Below, in pieces: positions 1 through 6,601 of a stretch of DNA of 6,696 nucleotides. Within the stretch, counting starts at the first letter, position 1; each line of letters starts with the position of its first letter. The position numbers and the translations under genes were made by a program. A model generated the notes under the pieces. That model saw only the letters and a list, made by a program, of their open reading frames with translations, ran no database searches and had not been told where the DNA came from. The stretch is from the NCBI GenBank assembly GCA_030616565.1, contig JAUWXC010000040.1, forward strand, positions 1 through 6,696. Direction: 5' to 3'. This stretch comes from Methanocellales archaeon. Its GTDB lineage: Archaea > Halobacteriota > UBA148 > JAUWXC01.

Positions 1-137
1 AGCGTCATATTTCGCTCAGCTGCCATCTCTCTAAATGTGTCTCCAGCCGATGCCAATCTCAGATTGAACCGACTCGCGACGATTTTTGCTATGGTGGTTG
101 TACCACTGCCAGGCAACCCGCTTAGTGTGATGATCAT
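1..137 (-). CDS. cmk: Cytidylate kinase (CMP kinase), N-terminal part, cut by the window edge
   Basis: Reading the minus strand from an ATG at 137-135 gives 45 codons that stay open to the window edge; the rest of the gene lies outside. The protein begins MIITLSGLPGSGTTTIAKIV, a P-loop with the GSGTTT form typical of the archaeal short CMP kinases (MIITISGPPGSGTTT-like). It is followed by a segment ending LASAGDTFREMAAE, which fits the NMP-binding start of that family. The family phosphorylates CMP and dCMP with ATP to give CDP and dCDP in the cytosol. The start lies 2 nt after the TAA stop of the DUF106 gene, with GGTGGAG (145-151) as ribosome binding site inside that gene's last codons. In many archaea cmk follows DUF106 in this operon, which supports the call. 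Shikimate and other P-loop kinases are less likely given the motif and the context. Confidence 0.93.
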   Translation of the reverse strand, partial: MIITLSGLPGSGTTTIAKIVASRFNLRLASAGDTFREMAAERNMT

Positions 138-139
138 GA

Positions 140-745
140 TTATGCTCCACCCATGTTCAACGCCTTCCGGATTATTTGACTCACCGACATAGAACAGAGA
201 GCATACCAGAAGATCCATACCGGTATGAATTTAAGGACACTGTCAGTGGCTAATATTTTAAGACCGTAAAACGGCAAGACGATTCCAGCTCCTGGGCACA
301 AGGTAAACATCAGGTAATACAGCCAGCCAAATATCGGCAACGTTACCAACATGATATATGCCATTGGCTTGAGCTGCTGTTTTGACATCTCAGCCTGCAT
401 CTCCATGATCTCTCTCTTTTGCTCCTCCAACTTCTTTAGCTTGTGTTTGTTCTCCGATAACTGTGCCTCCTTAAGCTCCTTTTGGAATTGCTTCATCTGC
501 CTAGTAGCATGCCTGGTTTTTTCCCAGTCGATGGTATATTTCTGCATAAGCGATGTATACAAGCCCGTGACCATAGCCAGGATGAATATCACGATGTATA
601 CGGGAAAAACGGTCAGAGGACCAAATAGATAGTTCATCGTCGCTCCAAGCGACTCGCGAAATCCTTGGTTCATAAATCCCAGGATAAGGCCAAATCCGGC
701 GATCAGCGCCACCTTATCCAAGACATCTTTCAATTTGCTCTTCAT
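140..745 (-). CDS. DUF106 / EMC3-TMCO1-like membrane protein (Oxa1 superfamily, putative insertase)
   Basis: The 201-residue product has the layout of archaeal DUF106 proteins. There is a hydrophobic N-terminal stretch at about 11-27, a strong membrane segment at about 44-67, and a long charged coiled-coil region at about 75-125 rich in Lys, Glu and Gln. Two more membrane segments follow at about 128-149 and 172-192. Known for the family: it belongs to the Oxa1/YidC superfamily with Get1, EMC3 and TMCO1, and the cytosolic coiled coil is thought to contact ribosomes or client proteins at the membrane. Its position directly after secY-adk fits a role in membrane protein insertion beside the Sec channel, but that function is inferred. 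The ATG overlaps the adk stop as ATGA, and a GAGGGC site (754-759) precedes it. Length and topology are normal for the family, with no sign of damage. Confidence 0.93.
   Translation of the reverse strand: MKSKLKDVLDKVALIAGFGLILGFMNQGFRESLGATMNYLFGPLTVFPVYIVIFILAMVTGLYTSLMQKYTIDWEKTRHATRQMKQFQKELKEAQLSENKHKLKKLEEQKREIMEMQAEMSKQQLKPMAYIMLVTLPIFGWLYYLMFTLCPGAGIVLPFYGLKILATDSVLKFIPVWIFWYALCSMSVSQIIRKALNMGGA
742..745 (-). other. ATGA stop-start overlap coupling adk to the DUF106 gene
   Basis: On the minus strand the bases at 745-742 read ATGA. The ATG starts the DUF106 protein and the TGA ends adenylate kinase. This is the only junction in the window where coding regions overlap, and it is a classic arrangement for termination-reinitiation coupling. 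That coupling actually occurs here is inference. Confidence 0.9.
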
Positions 746-1395
746 TTTTTTACGCCCTCAACAATCTCGCAAAGATTCTCAAATACCGTGGATATTTCCT
801 TTGCTCCATCTACCGAGATCAGCAACCCCTCTTTTTTGTAATACTTTATGAGCGGCTCTGTCTGGCGCTGGTAAACCTTGAGCCTATTCTGGATCGCCTC
901 TTCCTTGTCGTCATCTCTCTGATATAGCTGTCCACCGCACTTGTCGCATTTACCCCCCTCTTTAGGAGGATTGAATTGCGTGTGGTAATTCGTGCCACAT
1001 GACCTACATACCCTCCTGCCAGAGAGTCGTGCAATTACCTCTTCCTCCGGCAATTCTAAATTAATCGCTCCATCGAGTTTTTGATTTAACCTGTGCAAAA
1101 TGCTCGACAGTGCATCTGCCTGCGTTACCGTCCTTGGAAACCCATCCAAGATGGAACCTTTCGAACAATCCAGACTGGATAACCTGTCTCTTATAATGCC
1201 TATGAGTATCTGGTCTGGCACCAATTCGCCCCTATCCATATAGGATTTTGCTAGCATTCCTGATTTTGTTCTATCTTTTACACTCTGTCGTAAGATATCT
1301 CCCGTGGCTATGTGCGGAATGCCGTATTTTTTGGCTAGTCTCTCTGCCTGAGTGCCCTTGCCAGCGCCCGGTGGGCCAAGTAATACGAATCTCAT
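742..1395 (-). CDS. adk: Adenylate kinase, bacterial type with zinc-binding LID
   Basis: This is a 217-residue adenylate kinase, which interconverts ATP + AMP and 2 ADP in the cytosol. The P-loop GPPGAGKGT is at residues 7-15, the AMP-site TGD at 31-33, the conserved DGFPRT at 84-89 and the RR pair at 127-128. The long LID carries four cysteines at 130, 133, 150 and 153 as CxxC...CxxC, the zinc-binding form known from bacterial Adk. The DDDKEEAIQNRL segment (about 161-172) is also diagnostic. It is therefore not the short trimeric archaeal AdkA (about 190 residues) found in Methanococcus and Sulfolobus. Bacterial-type Adk in this slot is known from some other euryarchaea. The ATG lies 4 nt after the secY stop, with a purine-rich GGGAGGGG site (1405-1412) 9 nt upstream. 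All catalytic residues I can check are present. Confidence 0.97.
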   Translation of the reverse strand: MRFVLLGPPGAGKGTQAERLAKKYGIPHIATGDILRQSVKDRTKSGMLAKSYMDRGELVPDQILIGIIRDRLSSLDCSKGSILDGFPRTVTQADALSSILHRLNQKLDGAINLELPEEEVIARLSGRRVCRSCGTNYHTQFNPPKEGGKCDKCGGQLYQRDDDKEEAIQNRLKVYQRQTEPLIKYYKKEGLLISVDGAKEISTVFENLCEIVEGVKK

Positions 1396-1399
1396 TTAG

Positions 1400-2899
1400 T
1401 CATTCCCCTCCCAGGAACTTTCTCATCATTGGGTGCATCTCCATCATCTGCTCCGACGCCAGTTGCTCGTACATCTGGTAGACGATGTCCACCGTCAGCA
1501 AAAGCCCCATGCCGCCGACGTTTCCAATTAGACCAAACAGGCTCGCTATGACCGTGAGCGCCCCCACGAATGCACCGCCGATTATCGTGACCTTTGGTAT
1601 GTAGCGCTGCATGACCCTCTCGAGCGCGCCGACATCACGTCTAAATCCAGGGATTTGCAGACCAGAGCGTTGAATCTGGGCTGCGACGGATTTTGCTCCC
1701 ATGCCGCTGGTTTCGATCCAGAATATCGCAAAGATCATGCCACCGACGATCATCGCGGTCATGTCCGTTGCCACTCTAAGAGCGATCTGCCATAACTGGA
1801 GGTGTACCAGTTCAGGATTTTGCCATACCAAGGAAGGAATCCAGTCTCCAGGGCCGTGCAGCGGCTCCAAGTAGTACATTATGCCTGAGATCGCCATGCT
1901 TCCGCTAAAAGCCCCTATACCAGGATTATGCCCTATGAAAGGCAGGTTGCTATTCCAGAGCAGCATTCCGAGCATCTGGATGTTTGCCTGTAGCGCCCTG
2001 ACAAGTATCATGGGCAGAACGCTTGCATAGATCAATTTTACTGGAAAACGTCCTCTGGCACCTCTTACTGCGGAGTGTGATAGCGGAATCTCTATCCTAA
2101 CGGTCTCCACATATGTGACCACCAAGAAGATGACGATCGTGCAAATCAAGGCAAGAAAACCGCCTCTGAGCAGGAGGAACATCAATCCACTTCCGGTGAG
2201 CAATTGCGAGATAGGTATGGAGGTGAAAATATACTGCCATCTCGGAATGAGGCCGATTGCAAGTCCTGTATAATCAACCTGCCAGTTAAAGATGCCGCCG
2301 ACCAGGGCCTGGGATATTCCAGCAACGATGAACAAGCCGACACCAGAGCCGATGCCCCATTTTGACACAACTTCATCCATGAACAGGATCAGGACTCCGC
2401 CAATGCAAATCTGTATGAAGATGAGCCAGGTTAACGTGCCTATAGAAATGCCCAGCGCACCAGCCAGCGCCACATCGGGTCGCAGATATCCGCCCACTAT
2501 CTGCGGTACGGTCTCCAGGATGATCATGACGAATACAAGAAGCTTCTGTACTCCTTGAAATATCGCCTGATCGCTGGGATTGCTTAGGTCTAACTTGATG
2601 ATATCTGCGCCGACGAATAGTTGCAGGATGATTGAGGCTGTGACGATTGGCCCTATGCCTAATAACACAATTGAGCCGGAGGCACCTGCCATGATCGCCC
2701 TGTACATAGCGAACAGGTCCTGTGATTCTGGGGCGAGACCAAACAGGGGAACATTCGTAAGTGCAAAATAGATTAAGAGTATCGCAGCGGTCCACATCAG
2801 TTTACTTCTGAGATGGACATGCCCTTCAGGCCGTTTCACTGTTGGCAGGCGATTAAGAAGGGGCTCTAAACGATCCTTGATACCTGCTTCGTCCGTCAT
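1400..2899 (-). CDS. secY: Preprotein translocase subunit SecY (Sec61 alpha)
   Basis: The 499-residue product is the channel-forming subunit of the Sec translocon, which moves proteins across or into the cytoplasmic membrane with SecE and Sec61 beta. From the chosen start, a hydrophilic cytosolic N-terminus leads into TM1 at about 34-53. The plug region follows at about 54-75 and the pore-lining TM2 at about 76-97. The conserved GIGSGVGLFI of TM5 is at 182-191. The cytosolic 6/7 loop at about 268-290 holds RIEIPLSH and RGRFPVKL, and the 8/9 loop with PGFRRD is at 417-422; both are ribosome-contacting in the family. The C-terminus MHPMMRKFLG is typical of archaeal SecY. An in-frame GTG at 2932-2930 would add 11 residues, but it lies inside uL15. 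The ATG at 2899 sits just behind a strong GAGGTGA site and 7 nt after the uL15 stop, so I chose it. Confidence 0.97.
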   Translation of the reverse strand: MTDEAGIKDRLEPLLNRLPTVKRPEGHVHLRSKLMWTAAILLIYFALTNVPLFGLAPESQDLFAMYRAIMAGASGSIVLLGIGPIVTASIILQLFVGADIIKLDLSNPSDQAIFQGVQKLLVFVMIILETVPQIVGGYLRPDVALAGALGISIGTLTWLIFIQICIGGVLILFMDEVVSKWGIGSGVGLFIVAGISQALVGGIFNWQVDYTGLAIGLIPRWQYIFTSIPISQLLTGSGLMFLLLRGGFLALICTIVIFLVVTYVETVRIEIPLSHSAVRGARGRFPVKLIYASVLPMILVRALQANIQMLGMLLWNSNLPFIGHNPGIGAFSGSMAISGIMYYLEPLHGPGDWIPSLVWQNPELVHLQLWQIALRVATDMTAMIVGGMIFAIFWIETSGMGAKSVAAQIQRSGLQIPGFRRDVGALERVMQRYIPKVTIIGGAFVGALTVIASLFGLIGNVGGMGLLLTVDIVYQMYEQLASEQMMEMHPMMRKFLGGE

Positions 2900-2901
2900 T
2901 T

Positions 2902-2908
2902 TCACCTC
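2902..2908 (-). promoter_or_regulatory. Shine-Dalgarno site that fixes the secY start
   Basis: The minus strand reads GAGGTGA here, matching seven bases of the complement of the archaeal 16S rRNA 3' end, then AA and the secY ATG at 2899. The uL15 stop codon TGA (2909-2907) overlaps the site by two bases. Nothing comparable precedes the upstream GTG at 2932. Confidence 0.85.
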
Positions 2909-3338
2909 ACTTGGCGAGGACGCATTTGCCACCCGCGCCCTCTATTTTGCTTTTCGCGCTCTTGGAAAATTCACTTGCTGTGATGACCAGCTTTTTCGTC
3001 ACCTTGCCACCGCCGAGCACTTTGTCTACGCCAATCTTGCCAACGTCAATGTGAATTGTCCCACTCTTTCCTTTCGCCATTTTTGCAGAAAGCAGGTCAC
3101 CAGAAATCTGGTCAAGCATGCCAACATTTATGGTCGCCTTTTTGCTGATAACTTTAAGCGGCCGCTTGAAGCCGTATTTTCCGAAAGATCTGCCTTCTTG
3201 TAATGCCCTGACAAAGTGATGTTTGCAGCCTCCCGCCCTTCCTCTGCCACCCCTGCTGCCAGCGCCCCTGCGTTTCTTATGCTTGCCAGCGCCAAAGGTT
3301 CTCGATCCCCTGAATTTCTTGGTCTTCTGCCGTACCAT
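2907..3338 (-). CDS. rpl15: 50S ribosomal protein uL15 (L15)
   Basis: This 143-residue basic protein is uL15, a late-assembling component of the large subunit that lies on 23S rRNA. The N-terminus has the long Arg/Gly/Lys-rich unstructured tail of the family (about residues 5-40, with FRGSRTFGAGKHKKRRGAGSR), which threads through rRNA. The globular part follows, ending in the family's SKSAKSKIEGAGGKCVLA-like motif (about 125-142). Length matches archaeal uL15 (about 140-155). The ATG lies 7 nt after the uL30 stop, and GGTGATGG (3343-3350) contains that stop and serves as ribosome binding site. It is directly followed by secY, as in nearly all prokaryotic spc operons. No irregularity was seen. 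Confidence 0.97.
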   Translation of the reverse strand: MVRQKTKKFRGSRTFGAGKHKKRRGAGSRGGRGRAGGCKHHFVRALQEGRSFGKYGFKRPLKVISKKATINVGMLDQISGDLLSAKMAKGKSGTIHIDVGKIGVDKVLGGGKVTKKLVITASEFSKSAKSKIEGAGGKCVLAK

Positions 3339-3342
3339 TTTA

Positions 3343-3350
3343 CCATCACC
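3343..3350 (-). promoter_or_regulatory. Shine-Dalgarno site of uL15 containing the uL30 stop
   Basis: The minus strand reads GGTGATGG, then four bases and the uL15 ATG at 3338. The uL30 stop codon TGA (3348-3346) lies entirely within the site. The same arrangement of TGA followed by 7 nt and ATG recurs at the uL15-secY junction. Confidence 0.75.
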
Positions 3351-3807
3351 GCATCTGCTTGATCAGCGCGTTAATCTCCTCGCCATAGAATCCAAGCGCT
3401 CCGCCTTGTTGGAAGGTTTTCTTAATCCCTCTATGACCTTTACGCGGGGGGTGAAGCCTGAATACCGGCGTAAGCCTTGGGACGTCTTTGAGTGCTGCTT
3501 TTTTCTCACACACGGCCTTGGCGAAATCCTCTATTGATTTATACTTCGTGTTTTCTTTTACATATTCATCCGTAAGTGGGGCGCCGCCGACAAGTTCGCC
3601 CCTCTCTCGAAGAATAAGGGCGAGCGAGTCTGCGTTGATATTCCCCCATGCCACATAATCTTTCACTTTTTGAATCATACCCTTGTAGTTTGGCGTTTCA
3701 TCTACTATGGCGCAATGGTTAACCCTATTAAGGCGCAACATTTTTAGCGTATCTTGCACTTCTTGGCTGATATTAACGCTACCCCTCAGTCTGATTACCG
3801 CGTACAT
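3346..3807 (-). CDS. rpl30: 50S ribosomal protein uL30 (L30), long archaeal form
   Basis: The 153-residue product matches archaeal/eukaryotic uL30 (about 150 residues) rather than the 60-residue bacterial L30. The core ferredoxin-like fold is visible from [13 protein letters not shown] at the start through the [13 protein letters not shown] strand (about 24-36) to [14 protein letters not shown] (42-55). The archaeal C-terminal extension carries the rRNA-contacting [16 protein letters not shown] (about 117-132) and [14 protein letters not shown] (136-149). It binds 23S rRNA in the large subunit. The ATG is 1 nt after the uS5 stop TAA, with a modest GAGG site at 3814-3817. The position between uS5 and uL15 is the conserved one. 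Confidence 0.97.
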   Translation of the reverse strand: MYAVIRLRGSVNISQEVQDTLKMLRLNRVNHCAIVDETPNYKGMIQKVKDYVAWGNINADSLALILRERGELVGGAPLTDEYVKENTKYKSIEDFAKAVCEKKAALKDVPRLTPVFRLHPPRKGHRGIKKTFQQGGALGFYGEEINALIKQMR

Positions 3808-3808
3808 T

Positions 3809-4414
3809 TTAACGCCTCATCATCGCAGTTTGTTTAAGCGCTTCATAGGTGGCTTTGGCGAAGTTCAAGGTGGTTCTGGTCTTTCCCCTAGTTTCGGTCC
3901 AAACATCCTTAATGCCCGCCAGTGTCAGCACTTTTTTAGCGGTTTCGCCTGCAGCTATTCCCAGTCCATGTGGTGCTGGCTTAAGCGTGACCATGGCGCT
4001 ACCCGCTTTTCCTTTGACCTCAAATGGGACGCTATGTGGCTGTTCACATCCGCACTCCCAGGAGCCACAACCTCTCTTAACCGGGATGAGATTAAGTTTG
4101 GCATCGCAGATCGCCTTTTTGATGGCAGGTCCCACCTGCACGTCCTTACCACACCCTACTCCAACATAGCCATCATAATTCCCCACGACCACCGTTGCTC
4201 TAAACTTCACCCTGCGCCCGGAATCGGTCATCCGTTGAACCATGTTGATATCCAGAACTTCATCCACCAGCTCTGGTAGCAGAGTGTCTATAATCTGGGG
4301 CTCCTTCAGAGGCAATCCAGAGGCGGACACCTCATCTAAAGAGGAAATTTGTCCTTCTTGGACCAATTTACCCAGTTTGGTCTTTGGTATCCAGATTCCT
4401 TCACCAAATTCCAT
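3809..4414 (-). CDS. rps5: 30S ribosomal protein uS5 (S5)
   Basis: The 201-residue product is archaeal uS5, a small-subunit protein near the mRNA entry channel that affects decoding accuracy. An archaeal N-terminal extension (about 1-55) precedes the double-stranded RNA-binding-like S5 domain. There [17 protein letters not shown] (62-78) and the glycine-rich [10 protein letters not shown] (82-91) are diagnostic. The C-terminal domain has [12 protein letters not shown] (142-153), LAGIKDVWT (165-173) and [12 protein letters not shown] (182-193). A cysteine cluster lies at residues 116, 121 and 123 (CGSWECGC), with further cysteines at 88 and 103. The cluster resembles that in other archaeal uS5 proteins and might bind metal, which is unproven here. 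The start is 5 nt after the uL18 TAG, behind GGGTGAG (4423-4429). Confidence 0.97.
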   Translation of the reverse strand: MEFGEGIWIPKTKLGKLVQEGQISSLDEVSASGLPLKEPQIIDTLLPELVDEVLDINMVQRMTDSGRRVKFRATVVVGNYDGYVGVGCGKDVQVGPAIKKAICDAKLNLIPVKRGCGSWECGCEQPHSVPFEVKGKAGSAMVTLKPAPHGLGIAAGETAKKVLTLAGIKDVWTETRGKTRTTLNFAKATYEALKQTAMMRR

Positions 4415-4419
4415 GATAT

Positions 4420-4935
4420 CTACTCACCCTTTTTGGCAAATTCGCTCAATATTTTTTTCTTGATTTTGTCAAAGTGATTTGGCATCTTGGCAATATGCTC
4501 TCCTCTAATTCGCTCATCGCTCGGAAATATGGATGGGTCGTGTGGAACCTTCATCCCGGCATCAATTATGCCCTTCAGCGTGGCATAAATCCTAGTACCA
4601 CTCCGTGATGAGTGTAGGCCGATGTCCAGCACGCCATTCTTATGTCCTTTCTTCAATGCCCTTAGACCGAATAACAATCCCGTTAGATACGCTGTGGGTG
4701 TGTTCCCGGTCGCTCCTTCATATCCAAATTTTTGAAGCTCCGTTGATGTTGCCGATGCCAAGACGACATCTCCCTTTTCGCTGGGCGATATGAGTTGCAC
4801 TCTCATGTGCCTCGGACTTTTTCGCACCACCACTCGTGGCTTTTGCGATAATAGCAATTTAAGCCTCTGACGATAGTTCGTCCTGTGTTCTCTTCTGCGC
4901 CTGAACTGAATCCGGTGCCTTGGACCTTTTGCCAT
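4420..4935 (-). CDS. rpl18: 50S ribosomal protein uL18 (L18)
   Basis: The 171-residue product is archaeal/eukaryotic-type uL18, the protein that binds 5S rRNA and seats it in the large subunit with uL5. The highly basic N-terminus ([19 protein letters not shown], about 12-30) and the [16 protein letters not shown] strand (34-49) are typical. So are the [17 protein letters not shown] segment (77-93), [20 protein letters not shown] (103-122) and [19 protein letters not shown] (125-143). It is longer than bacterial L18 (about 120), as expected in archaea. The ATG is 1 nt after the eL19 stop, and AAGGAG (4943-4948) lies 7 nt upstream, a canonical site. The order eL32-eL19-uL18-uS5 is the standard archaeal insertion of e-type proteins into the spc operon. 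Confidence 0.97.
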   Translation of the reverse strand: MAKGPRHRIQFRRRREHRTNYRQRLKLLLSQKPRVVVRKSPRHMRVQLISPSEKGDVVLASATSTELQKFGYEGATGNTPTAYLTGLLFGLRALKKGHKNGVLDIGLHSSRSGTRIYATLKGIIDAGMKVPHDPSIFPSDERIRGEHIAKMPNHFDKIKKKILSEFAKKGE

Positions 4936-4936
4936 T

Positions 4937-5392
4937 TTATGTCTCCTTGATAAGCCCTACACTTTCTAGGTGGGTGTTTAGGTGTGCGACGCTTCTAAAC
5001 TCCCCGCCCTTTGCTTTATTGTAGAGTTTGCGATATGTACTTGCGTCTATTGTACCCTCGTCCCTAAGCGTTTTCAGTCTGCGCCTGAGGGCTCTAATGC
5101 GTTTCATCCACTGCTCCTTCTTCGGCATCCTGGCGCCCTTTGCACCCCTCCTGCTACCATGCCCTTTCCTATGTCCGTACTTGCGCTTTGCCATTTTCGC
5201 TCGTGCCCGTCCCTTGCTGACACCCTTCTCGGGTTTTCGTTTGATGACTCCTTCCTCGATTAGGGCGCGAATATCAGCGCGCGTAATTGCAGCTGCAATA
5301 TCCTCCGCTCTTTTACCATCCATCCATACCCGTGTTTCACCTATGCCAAGAATCTCAGCAGCCATTCTCCTTTGGTTGGATAGGTCTACCAT
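4937..5392 (-). CDS. rpl19e: 50S ribosomal protein eL19 (L19e)
   Basis: The 151-residue product is eL19, found in archaea and eukaryotes but not bacteria; it is a large-subunit protein with a long helix on the ribosome surface. The N-terminal helical domain has the family signature [18 protein letters not shown] (about 8-25). A short helical region (27-50) and the very basic, glycine-containing linker [20 protein letters not shown] (56-75) and its continuation to about residue 88 reach into rRNA. A long amphipathic C-terminal helix region follows (about 92-151). Length equals that of other archaeal eL19. The ATG lies a single base after the eL32 stop, with AGGAAGGAG (5397-5405) as ribosome binding site. 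No anomaly was seen. Confidence 0.97.
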   Translation of the reverse strand: MVDLSNQRRMAAEILGIGETRVWMDGKRAEDIAAAITRADIRALIEEGVIKRKPEKGVSKGRARAKMAKRKYGHRKGHGSRRGAKGARMPKKEQWMKRIRALRRRLKTLRDEGTIDASTYRKLYNKAKGGEFRSVAHLNTHLESVGLIKET

Positions 5393-5393
5393 G

Positions 5394-6062
5394 TCACTCC
5401 TTCCTCATTGGATTTAATATCTTGATGCCAAGCTCTTCCGCTCTTTCTTCTATATCCAATCGCTTCTTGATGCCGACCTTGCTGCTAACCCTAGCAGCCT
5501 GCGTAGTTGCATCGACTTTTTCAACATCGCTGGGCCTGTGTACCAAGACCTCTTCATAGCCCGATGGATGCAGTCCTCTCACCTCTTTTGGACTTCTGTA
5601 CCCTATCTGCACCAATGCCCCTTTTGCGGCTATTCCTCTGCGCAACTTGTTGTGAAGTCCTCTGGGACGTCTCCAACTCTCGCCGACCTTCTTTTTCTTG
5701 TGCGAATCATGGCGTCTAAAGGCGGGTTTTTTGCTTTTTTGTCTTTTTCTCACCTTGAGGAGGCGTTCTTTAATATCCGAGAGTGCTTTGACGGGTTTCT
5801 TTGCTGCTTTCTTCTTGGGTGCCCTCTTTTTTGCGGGTGCCTTCTTCTTTACTACCCTCTTTTTAACTGCAGGCTTAACCTCTTCCGCTGCCTTTTTGAT
5901 GTTCTTTGCCATAGATGCGTTAATGCCCTTGACGGTCACGAGATCATCTAGTGAGGCTTGTTGAATGCTCTCTACAGAGGTAAATCCTGCCTGATATAGT
6001 GCAGCAGATTTTGCTTTGCCCAGTCCCTTTATTTTAGGAAGTCCCTTAACCGCCCTAGCCAT
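5394..6062 (-). CDS. rpl32e: 50S ribosomal protein eL32 with N-terminal helix-hairpin-helix domain
   Basis: The 222-residue product has three parts. Residues about 7-60 form a tandem helix-hairpin-helix unit, seen as [15 protein letters not shown] and, after a spacer, [14 protein letters not shown]. Residues about 63-93 are a low-complexity linker of Lys, Ala, Pro and Val. The eL32 domain proper runs from about 96 to the end, with [20 protein letters not shown] (113-132), a [20 protein letters not shown] stretch (143-162) and [13 protein letters not shown] (163-175). eL32 is a large-subunit protein absent from bacteria, usually about 130 residues. The extra N-terminal domain is known from haloarchaeal and some other euryarchaeal eL32, and its role is unclear; nucleic acid binding is inferred from the fold. 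The start is 3 nt after uL6, with GAGG at 6071-6074. Confidence 0.96.
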   Translation of the reverse strand: MARAVKGLPKIKGLGKAKSAALYQAGFTSVESIQQASLDDLVTVKGINASMAKNIKKAAEEVKPAVKKRVVKKKAPAKKRAPKKKAAKKPVKALSDIKERLLKVRKRQKSKKPAFRRHDSHKKKKVGESWRRPRGLHNKLRRGIAAKGALVQIGYRSPKEVRGLHPSGYEEVLVHRPSDVEKVDATTQAARVSSKVGIKKRLDIEERAEELGIKILNPMRKE

Positions 6063-6065
6063 CTC

Positions 6066-6593
6066 TCATTCCTCTACTACATATATCCCGTCTTGGAATA
6101 CCCGGGGATCAAACCTCTTGATTCTGGTCGCCTGCTCGATATTCGCAGCGGTTTGGCTGACCATCTCTTTGTCAATGCCTGTAACGATTACTTCGTCACC
6201 ACTAACCTGGACGTTTGAATTGCCCAAGATCTTCGCTCTTCTTGGTTTTCTCTCTCCCAAGAAATTGCTAATCGACACCACATCGCCCATGACCTTCACC
6301 TGGATGGGGAAGTGCGAGTAAACGATCCTCAATTTACGTTCAAACCCTTCGGTTACGCCCATCATCATATTCCTGATATGCGAGGCAAACGTGCCCATGA
6401 TTGCCCTCTCCCTCCTTCTGGGGATTTCAGTGCTCACCACTATCTCCTTGTCCTTCTCTTCAATGCTAATTCTAGGGAAATCAAGCTCGCGTTGCAACTC
6501 TCCTTTTGGACCGGAGACCTTGATAAGCTTCCCTTCTATTTCAACGTTCACGCCCTCTGGGATTGGTACTATCTCTTTAGATTCCTTCATCAT
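6066..6593 (-). CDS. rpl6: 50S ribosomal protein uL6 (L6)
   Basis: From the chosen start the product has 175 residues and is archaeal uL6, which binds 23S rRNA near the sarcin-ricin loop and the GTPase-associated region. Two repeated uL6 domains are expected. The first contains the strand [20 protein letters not shown] (7-26) and [11 protein letters not shown] (27-37), then the archaeal signature [18 protein letters not shown] (67-84). The second contains [15 protein letters not shown] (87-101), [12 protein letters not shown] (111-122) and ends [12 protein letters not shown] (164-175). An in-frame GTG at 6599 would directly abut the uS8 stop and is itself part of the AGGTGA site, so it was rejected as start. 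ATG at 6593 and ATG at 6590 are both plausible, and I cannot separate them firmly. Confidence 0.96.
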   Translation of the reverse strand: MMKESKEIVPIPEGVNVEIEGKLIKVSGPKGELQRELDFPRISIEEKDKEIVVSTEIPRRRERAIMGTFASHIRNMMMGVTEGFERKLRIVYSHFPIQVKVMGDVVSISNFLGERKPRRAKILGNSNVQVSGDEVIVTGIDKEMVSQTAANIEQATRIKRFDPRVFQDGIYVVEE

Positions 6594-6595
6594 CT

Positions 6596-6601
6596 TCACC
6601 T
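6596..6601 (-). promoter_or_regulatory. Shine-Dalgarno site for uL6, overlapping the uS8 stop
   Basis: The minus strand reads AGGTGA, beginning with the last two bases of the uS8 TAG stop. It is followed by AG and then two ATG codons in a row (6593 and 6590). The distance to the first ATG equals that at secY (GGTGAAAATG there), while the second ATG has a more usual spacing of 5 nt. Confidence 0.75.

Noticed and set aside
2373..2795. A 140-codon minus-strand open frame inside secY
   Set aside because: It is a frame-shifted reading within secY with no family resemblance and no ribosome binding site of note. The SecY frame is intact throughout.
3707..4279. A 190-codon open frame on the plus strand across the uL30-uS5 junction
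   Set aside because: It lies wholly antisense to two unmistakable ribosomal protein genes, shows no recognisable domain, and its composition is what the opposite strand of these coding regions would give.
5780..5880. Low-complexity tract that looks like a short tandem repeat
   Set aside because: It encodes the Lys/Ala/Pro linker of eL32. Similar codons recur because of the amino acid bias, but there is no regular repeat unit at the DNA level.
5538..5964. Plus-strand open frames of 88 and 137 codons with Phe/Leu-rich, membrane-like translations
   Set aside because: They are the reverse complement of the Lys/Ala-rich linker and basic core of eL32. AAG/AAA codons read as CTT/TTT on the other strand, which creates false hydrophobic segments.
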